Assembly: GCA_900554325.1 (NCBI GenBank)
Contig: USHA01000023.1
Location: forward strand, 1 to 26,326
Reading direction: 5' to 3'
Origin: an uncultured Collinsella sp.
GTDB lineage: Bacteria > Actinomycetota > Coriobacteriia > Coriobacteriales > Coriobacteriaceae
Length of the DNA: 26,326 nt
The position numbers and the translations under genes are program-made. Under the pieces are notes generated by a model. It did no database searches. It worked only from the letters and a program-made list of their open reading frames with translations, and was not told the origin of the DNA. Shown in pieces: positions 20,616-26,326 of this stretch; the first letter of the stretch is position 1; each line of letters begins with the position of its first letter.

Positions 20616-22916
20616 TTACTCGGCAGCGGCCTTAAACTTGTTGTAGTTGATCAGGCAGCCGGCCTTGACGATGGCGCGCTCCTCGGCCGTCATATCGGCA
20701 ATGTAGAGCTCAATCTGCTCGACCGTGCCGTCGGCGCGCACCACGTAGGCGGCGATGTTCTTGAGGTCGCCGTCGAGTGCGGCGCGAATGCCCGGCACGA
20801 AGACGTAGTCGCCCACCTCAAAGTTGGGCTCGGCCTCCATCTGGAAGGGCACCATGCCCCAGTTCATCACGTTGGAGCGATAGCGCTTGGTGGCGTACTC
20901 GTGGACGATGTTGGCCAGGCCGCCAATTACGCGCTGGCAGCTCGCGGCTTGCTCGCGGGCAGAACCGTCACCGGGCTTCTTGGCATAGAGCATGGAGCCG
21001 TACTCAGTCGCCTTGGCATCGGCCACAACGCCGGCGCCGGTCAGCGCCTCAAACACGCCCGCAAGCTCGGCATCGAGCGCCGCCAGGTCACCCGCGGACT
21101 CGCCGGCCACGCGACGCTTCTCCACCGCGGCGGCCTCCTTGGAGCGACCCACGTAGGCCGGGTCGCGACGGCTGAGCGTAAACTCGGCCAGACCCAGCGG
21201 GTTGGAGCGGAAGGAACTCGTCTCGCCCGAGGGAATGAGCTCGTCAGTCGTGGTGACCGGGTCCATGATCTTGGAGCACACCTTGAGCAGGATATCGTCG
21301 CCGAGGGGCTCCATCGCGGGCCACGGCTTGATGTTGGGGCCCTCGACCAGCTCGTCGGCAGGCTCGGCCTTGCCAAAGCCCCAGTACACGCGCTTTTTGT
21401 ACGGCGCGTCGTCAAAGGTGTACTCGCAGGCCTCGTCCCAAGTCTCCTCGGGCAGGTCGGTCGCCGGCGTCAGGACGCCGCCGTTGGCAGCCGTCGCCGC
21501 AATGGAGCGGGCGTCCATCAGGGCCACGGCGCTCAGCTGGCCATTACCTGGCTTTGAACCCTCGCGGTTGGGGAAGTTGCGCGTGGTGTGGCGAATCGAA
21601 AGGCCGTTGTTGGCAGGCGTGTCGCCGGCACCGAAGCACGGACCGCAGAACGCCGTGCGCACGATCGCGCCAGCCTCCATGAGGTCGTAGATGTAGCCGC
21701 GGCGTGTAAGCTCGAGCGCCACGGGCTGGCTCGTGGGATAGACCGACAGCGAAAACTCGCCGCAGCCGGTGTTGGCGCCCTTGAGCACGCGGGCAGCCTG
21801 GACCACGGAGTCGTAGTTGCCGCCCGAACAGCCGGCGATAACGCCCTGCTGCACGTGCAGCTTGCCGTCGACGATCTTGTCGAGCAGGCTAAAGTGCGTC
21901 TTGCCCTCGCCGATCTTGGCGGCCTCGAGCTCCACCTCGTGCAGGATGTCCTCGAGGTTCTCGTTGAGCTCGTCGATCTCAAAGCCGTTGGAAGGATGGA
22001 ACGGCAGCGCGATCATGGGCTTGATGCTCGACAGGTCGACCTCGACACAGCCGTCGTAGTAGGCGACATCGGCGGGCTTGAGCTCGCGATAATCATCGCC
22101 GCGGCCATGCATGGTCAAAAACGCGTGCGTATCCTCGTCGGTTGCCCAGATGGAAGAAAGGCAGGTGGTCTCGGTGGTCATGACGTCGACGCCGTTGCGG
22201 TAGTCGGTCGTCATGCTCGCGATACCGGGGCCCACGAACTCCATGACCTTGTTCTTAACGTAACCCTTAGCAAAGACGGCACGGATGATGGCGAGCGCCA
22301 CATCGTGCGGGCCGACGCCGGGGCGCGGGGCGCCCGTGAGGTAGATGGCAACGACGCCGGGATAGGCGACATCGTAGGTGTCGCGCAGCAGTTGCTTTGC
22401 CAGCTCGCCACCGCCCTCGCCCACGGCCATGGTGCCCAGGGCGCCGTAGCGGGTGTGCGAGTCGGAACCCAAGATCATCTTGCCGCAGCCAGCGAAGTTC
22501 TCACGCATAAAGGAGTGGATGACGGCGATATGCGGCGGAACGAAGATGCCGCCGTACTTTTTGGCAGCCGAGAGACCAAAGACGTGGTCGTCCTCGTTGA
22601 TGGTGCCGCCCACGGCGCACAGCGAGTTATGGCAGTTGGTGAGCACGTAGGGCAGCGGGAACTGCTCCATGCCCGAGGCACGCGCCGTCTGGATAATGCC
22701 GACAAAGGTGATGTCGTGGCTCGCCATGGCGTCGAAGCGAATCTTGAGCGCCTCGGGGTCGCCGGACGTATTGTGTGCCTGAAGGATCGAATACGCGATG
22801 GTGCCGCGCTTGGCATCCTCGGGTGTCTGCGTAATGCCGCGCTCAGCGGCCTCGGCCTCAGGCACAACCTCGCTGCCGTTACGCAGGTAGATGCCGTCCT
22901 CGTACAGCTTGACCAT
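20616..22916 (-). CDS. Aconitase-superfamily hydratase
   Basis: A 766-residue [4Fe-4S] dehydratase of the aconitase superfamily, resembling uncharacterised aconitase-like hydratases such as E. coli YbhJ. Cluster ligands are visible: C363 in AGCSGG, then C424 and C427 in FCGPCFG. Another family signature is GSDSHTRYGALGTMAVGEGG (150-169). The C-terminal swivel domain contains YRSNVMNWGMVPF (679-691). The substrate is unknown: citrate/isocitrate is possible, but no other TCA-cycle gene is near. The frame is open to 23018; I prefer the ATG at 22916, which has GGGAG five bp upstream and the expected length. It is monocistronic, with a long hairpin downstream. Confidence 0.88.
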   Translation of the reverse strand: MVKLYEDGIYLRNGSEVVPEAEAAERGITQTPEDAKRGTIAYSILQAHNTSGDPEALKIRFDAMASHDITFVGIIQTARASGMEQFPLPYVLTNCHNSLCAVGGTINEDDHVFGLSAAKKYGGIFVPPHIAVIHSFMRENFAGCGKMILGSDSHTRYGALGTMAVGEGGGELAKQLLRDTYDVAYPGVVAIYLTGAPRPGVGPHDVALAIIRAVFAKGYVKNKVMEFVGPGIASMTTDYRNGVDVMTTETTCLSSIWATDEDTHAFLTMHGRGDDYRELKPADVAYYDGCVEVDLSSIKPMIALPFHPSNGFEIDELNENLEDILHEVELEAAKIGEGKTHFSLLDKIVDGKLHVQQGVIAGCSGGNYDSVVQAARVLKGANTGCGEFSLSVYPTSQPVALELTRRGYIYDLMEAGAIVRTAFCGPCFGAGDTPANNGLSIRHTTRNFPNREGSKPGNGQLSAVALMDARSIAATAANGGVLTPATDLPEETWDEACEYTFDDAPYKKRVYWGFGKAEPADELVEGPNIKPWPAMEPLGDDILLKVCSKIMDPVTTTDELIPSGETSSFRSNPLGLAEFTLSRRDPAYVGRSKEAAAVEKRRVAGESAGDLAALDAELAGVFEALTGAGVVADAKATEYGSMLYAKKPGDGSAREQAASCQRVIGGLANIVHEYATKRYRSNVMNWGMVPFQMEAEPNFEVGDYVFVPGIRAALDGDLKNIAAYVVRADGTVEQIELYIADMTAEERAIVKAGCLINYNKFKAAAE

Positions 22917-23208
22917 ACTGTCTCCCACTCTGCCCAAAAGATTTGGGCGCATAGCATACATTCGTTCAATATCGTGCCATAGAACGGTTGCCAGCGGGTT
23001 ACGAATCTCGGCGTTCACTTTATCTCAGTAAAGCACAGGGCGATATTGGCGCAAGGAGTGTTCCAAAGTGCCGGCACAGAAGGAACGTCCCCAAGTGCCA
23101 GCCAAAAATGGGAGTGGATAACCTCCCGTTTCTAGCCCTCAAGCGGACCAAAAGTGGGAGATTATCCACTCTCATATTGTTAGGATTTGTGTCGTAGAGC
23201 CGCCGTAA
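22917..23208. other. Intergenic region between hspR and the hydratase gene
   Basis: No gene is visible. It should hold the hydratase promoter (minus strand), but I cannot identify one confidently. A small CTTTA/TAAAG hairpin lies near 23015-23031. The main feature is the palindrome at 23108-23175. Confidence 0.5.
23108..23175. repeat. Palindrome with GGGAGTGGATAA arms downstream of hspR
   Basis: Two 20-nt arms (23108-23127 and 23156-23175) match at 18 of 20 positions; both differences still pair as G-U in RNA. The loop is 28 nt. It lies about 30 bp after the hspR stop and may serve as terminator or mRNA-stabilising hairpin. Its architecture resembles the other palindromes in the window, but the sequence is different. 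Confidence 0.75.
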
Positions 23209-23625
23209 CTAAAGATCGGTTCCCGCGCCCAAAAGCTTGCGCATGACTTGCTCGGGGTTGACTGAGCCGTCGCGCGGGGCCAGGGCGGTGATCTTCTTCT
23301 GCATCTTGTACTCGTGCAGCTCGTCCTCGAGCTGGCGTACGCGGGCACGGAGTTTTTCGTTCTCGCGCTCACGCTCCTCGGCACGCTCCTTCATATCGAG
23401 GATGCGCACCACGCCGGCAAGGTTGATGCCCTCGTCGGTGAGCTGGTTGATGAGCTCCAGGCGCTCGATATCGGCACGCGAATACAGACGCGTGTTACCG
23501 CCCGAGCGCTGAGGGTTCACCAGGCCCTTGGACTCGTAGACGCGCAGAGTCTGCGGATGCATGCCGGTCAGCTCGGCCGCCACGCTGATCATGTACAGCG
23601 GTTTGTTCCTATTGTCCTCGGCCAT
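23209..23625 (-). CDS. hspR: Heat-shock repressor HspR (MerR family)
   Basis: A 138-residue MerR-type regulator. HspR represses the dnaK operon and often clpB in actinobacteria by binding HAIR operators, with DnaK as co-repressor. The N-terminal winged HTH (about 11-60) is typical: YMISVAAELTGMHPQTLRVY, then GLVNPQRSGGNTRLYS. A coiled coil follows (about 76-115, EERERENEKLRARVRQLEDE). It is the last gene of dnaK-grpE-dnaJ-hspR, the standard actinobacterial arrangement, 72 bp after dnaJ. The likely ribosome binding site is AAAGGGG. The operator it binds should lie upstream of dnaK, outside this window. Confidence 0.93.
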   Translation of the reverse strand: MAEDNRNKPLYMISVAAELTGMHPQTLRVYESKGLVNPQRSGGNTRLYSRADIERLELINQLTDEGINLAGVVRILDMKERAEERERENEKLRARVRQLEDELHEYKMQKKITALAPRDGSVNPEQVMRKLLGAGTDL

Positions 23626-23697
23626 GCTACCTGACCCCTTTCCGTCTCGTTATCGTCCATCATAAGCCCGCGGGCGCGGGCGTGCGCCACGACCGCC

Positions 23698-24663
23698 CTA
23701 GTACGTCGCCTTGTAACGGTTGACCTTCTCGCGATAATCGCGCGTGTCGGCCTCGCGCAGCCTGGTCATGGCATCGCGCTCATCGTCGGACAGGTTCGTG
23801 GGAACCTGCACCTTGATCTCGACGAGCAGCGCACCCGTGCGGCCGCGATGCTTAACGTCGGGTGCACCCATCTCCTTAAAACGGAACTTCTTGCCCGTCT
23901 GGGTGCCAGCGGGCACCTTCAGACGAACCGTCGCGCCGCCGGGCGTGGGCACATCCACCGTGCAGCCGAGCGCCGCCTCATAGACCGAGATCGGCACCTC
24001 CATGGTCACGTCGGCACCCTTGCGCTTAAACAGCGGATGCTCCTCCACATGCGTGGTCACGACCAAGTCGCCGCGCTCGCCTCCGGCAACGCCGTACTCG
24101 CCACGGCGCTTGTAGCGCAATTTGCCGCCGTCGACCGCACCCGCAGGCACCGAGACCGTGATGGTCTGCTGCTCGCCTGTCGAGGGAATGCGGTAGGTGA
24201 CCTTGTGCGTCACGCCGCGGAACGCATCCTCGGCCGTTACGTCGACAGTCAACGACAGGTCGCCGCCCTTGCGCGCGCGGTTGCGGCCCGCGCCCGCACC
24301 GGCAGCGCCCGCGGCCCCGGCAAAGCCCGAGCCCCAATCGCTGCCCCAGGCGCCGTTGCCGCTAAAGATACTGTCGAAGATATCGCCCCAGCCGCTCGCG
24401 CCGGCACCGGCGCCGTAGCCTCCGCCATACGCGCCGCCCGCGCCCGGCATGCCGCCAAACATGAGCATCTGGTCGTACTCTTTGCGCTTCTTCTCGTCCG
24501 AAAGCGTCTCGTAGGCCTCGCTGATCTCCTTGAACTTGGCCTCGTCGCCGCCGGCATCGGGGTGATATTTTTGCGCGAGCTTACGAAACGCGCTCTTGAT
24601 CTCTTTGTCGGAGGCGCTCTTGGATACGCCCAGGATGTCATAGAAGGTTTTGCCTGCAGCCAT
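23698..24663 (-). CDS. dnaJ: DnaJ-type co-chaperone without zinc-finger domain
   Basis: A 321-residue Hsp40 that stimulates DnaK's ATPase and delivers substrates. The J domain (4-68) has the HPD tripeptide at 34-36. A Gly/Ala-rich linker follows (about 74-140). Next come the C-terminal substrate-binding beta domains, beginning near GGDLSLTVDVTAEDAFRG. No CxxCxGxG zinc-finger repeats are present, so this is a class II (CbpA-like) J protein, shorter than classical DnaJ of about 375 residues. The frame extends to 24696; the ATG at 24663 with GAGAGGAG upstream is preferred. It sits between grpE and hspR, and a GC-rich hairpin precedes it. Confidence 0.93.
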   Translation of the reverse strand: MAAGKTFYDILGVSKSASDKEIKSAFRKLAQKYHPDAGGDEAKFKEISEAYETLSDEKKRKEYDQMLMFGGMPGAGGAYGGGYGAGAGASGWGDIFDSIFSGNGAWGSDWGSGFAGAAGAAGAGAGRNRARKGGDLSLTVDVTAEDAFRGVTHKVTYRIPSTGEQQTITVSVPAGAVDGGKLRYKRRGEYGVAGGERGDLVVTTHVEEHPLFKRKGADVTMEVPISVYEAALGCTVDVPTPGGATVRLKVPAGTQTGKKFRFKEMGAPDVKHRGRTGALLVEIKVQVPTNLSDDERDAMTRLREADTRDYREKVNRYKATY

Positions 24664-24736
24664 CGTAGCTCCTCTCCTGTTACGTCCGCCGCCCATGCAG
24701 ACGACGGCTCATGCTTTCATATGGCACTAGGCCAGA

Positions 24737-24766
24737 AAGGGCCCCGGGTGTTGCCCCGGGGCCCTT
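24737..24766 (-). terminator. GC-rich hairpin between grpE and dnaJ (possible attenuator)
   Basis: A perfect 12-bp stem (24737-24748 with 24755-24766) has a 6-nt loop and begins just after the grpE stop. It is followed on the minus strand by only a short TTTC. It may cause partial termination, or mark a processing point that makes dnaJ-hspR less abundant than dnaK-grpE. Confidence 0.6.
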
Positions 24767-24771
24767 CTCAA

Positions 24772-25614
24772 TTACTCCTCGGTACTCTCGACCGTATCGG
24801 CCGTAGCATCCTCGGGCGCCGCTTCGGGCTCCGGTGCGGGGCGCTTCTCGCCACCGTAGGTCACCGTCACCATCGCGGAACGCAGGATGCGATCCGCCAT
24901 GCGGTAACCCTTCTGGTACACATCGTTGACGGTCTCGTCGTACTGCGATGCGTCCTCGACGCGACCCACAGCCTGATGCTCGAGCGGATCGAACGCCTCG
25001 CCCTTGGGGTCGATGGGCTCAACGCCCTCATGCGCAAACACGTCGAGCAGCTTGGCATGTACCGCGTCAACGCCATCAACGAACTGCTTAAAGTCGTCGG
25101 AAAGCTCTTGACTGCGGGCATGGTCGATCGCGCGCTCGATATCGTCAATCACCGGCAACAGCGCGGTGACAAGCTTCTCGGTCGCGCGCTCGCGCTCGGC
25201 GATACGCTCATTGGCGGTGCGGCGACGGAAGTTCTCCCAGTCGGCCTGCAGACGGGCGGTACGCTCGGTGGCGTCCTTTGCTTTGTCCTCGGCGGCCTTC
25301 TGAGCCTCTGCCGCAGCATCGAGCTCATTGCGCACGTCGGCAAGCTCCTTCTGGGCCTGCTCGAACTTGAGCTTAAAGTCGTTGTCGGCGGCTTCTTCAC
25401 CGGCGCGGATAGCGGCTTCCACCATCTCGTCCTCGGTCATCGTCGCCTCCTTGTTGGAATCCTCTACCTGGTTCTCGGCAGCCTCGGCGGCCGGGGCCTC
25501 GTTGGCCTCGGTATCGTCAACGGCCTCTACGGGAATCTTCACGTCCTTCTCCTCAGAGTCAACGGGGGCGGCACCAACGGCGGCCGCCTCCGTGCGAGCT
25601 TTACGGGCGGACAT
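24772..25614 (-). CDS. grpE: Nucleotide exchange factor GrpE
   Basis: A 280-residue GrpE, which releases ADP from DnaK and resets the chaperone cycle. The conserved core is clear: a long coiled coil (about 85-130), then LQADWENFRRRTANERIA, LLPVIDDIERAI and a C-terminal beta domain ending DRILRSAMVTVTYG. The N-terminal 75 residues and the last 25 are acidic, low-complexity extensions; the core alone would be about 180 residues. The start at 25614 lies 2 bp past the dnaK stop, and its ribosome binding site (GAGGA) is inside the dnaK coding end. The two are therefore translationally coupled. Confidence 0.95.
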   Translation of the reverse strand: MSARKARTEAAAVGAAPVDSEEKDVKIPVEAVDDTEANEAPAAEAAENQVEDSNKEATMTEDEMVEAAIRAGEEAADNDFKLKFEQAQKELADVRNELDAAAEAQKAAEDKAKDATERTARLQADWENFRRRTANERIAERERATEKLVTALLPVIDDIERAIDHARSQELSDDFKQFVDGVDAVHAKLLDVFAHEGVEPIDPKGEAFDPLEHQAVGRVEDASQYDETVNDVYQKGYRMADRILRSAMVTVTYGGEKRPAPEPEAAPEDATADTVESTEE

Positions 25615-25616
25615 GA

Positions 25617-26326
<710 letters not shown>

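Noticed and set aside
21588..22982. 464-residue plus-strand frame opposite the hydratase
   Set aside because: An antisense shadow. The hydratase frame has conserved Fe-S ligands.

Overview
The window looks like chromosomal DNA of a high-GC Coriobacteriia anaerobe, most likely Collinsella or a close relative. The reasons are the actinobacterial gene order dnaK-grpE-dnaJ-hspR, a mannose-class PTS operon with a DUF956 gene, a DUF5692 membrane protein, an aconitase-like hydratase, and many intergenic palindromes. The genus call is inference; no 16S rRNA is present.

Layout. Positions 1-3130 look like an acquired defence cassette. It holds three 17-bp direct repeats on an exact 34-bp period, a truncated AAA-ATPase gene, and an EcoRII-like restriction-modification pair on the minus strand. 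A 25-bp direct repeat brackets it, and part of that repeat matches the neighbouring tRNA-Arg(CCU) at 3196-3271. Positions 3500-6850 carry a minus-strand mannose-family PTS operon (IIAB, IIC, IID, DUF956) behind a roughly 400-bp AT-rich leader full of palindromes. Positions 7252-12690 hold hypA, a 925-residue Fe-S/FAD oxidoreductase, a divergent TetR regulator and the DUF5692 protein. Two 15-bp operator-like palindromes lie between the oxidoreductase and the TetR gene. Positions 12809-16248 hold a membrane-anchored acidic protein, a second AAA/DUF4143 ATPase and a small 64-residue protein. Positions 16382-26326 are a proteostasis region: clpB, a 222-residue membrane-anchored protein between repeat modules, an aconitase-superfamily hydratase, then hspR, dnaJ, grpE and the 3' part of dnaK, all minus strand except the 222-residue gene.

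How they work together. The RM pair should protect against foreign DNA, with the methylase gene first. The PTS genes should import and phosphorylate a hexose or amino sugar. The TetR palindromes suggest coordinated control of the oxidoreductase and possibly the DUF5692 gene. DnaK, GrpE, DnaJ and ClpB form the disaggregation chaperone network, with HspR its likely repressor.

No single undescribed system is proven here. The strongest unexplained signals are the 34-bp-period repeats before the broken ATPase gene, the two homologous multi-palindrome modules around the 222-residue gene, the palindrome family shared by 7173-7241 and 15962-16028, the tRNA-derived repeats around the RM cassette, and the TetR/oxidoreductase/DUF5692 cluster.
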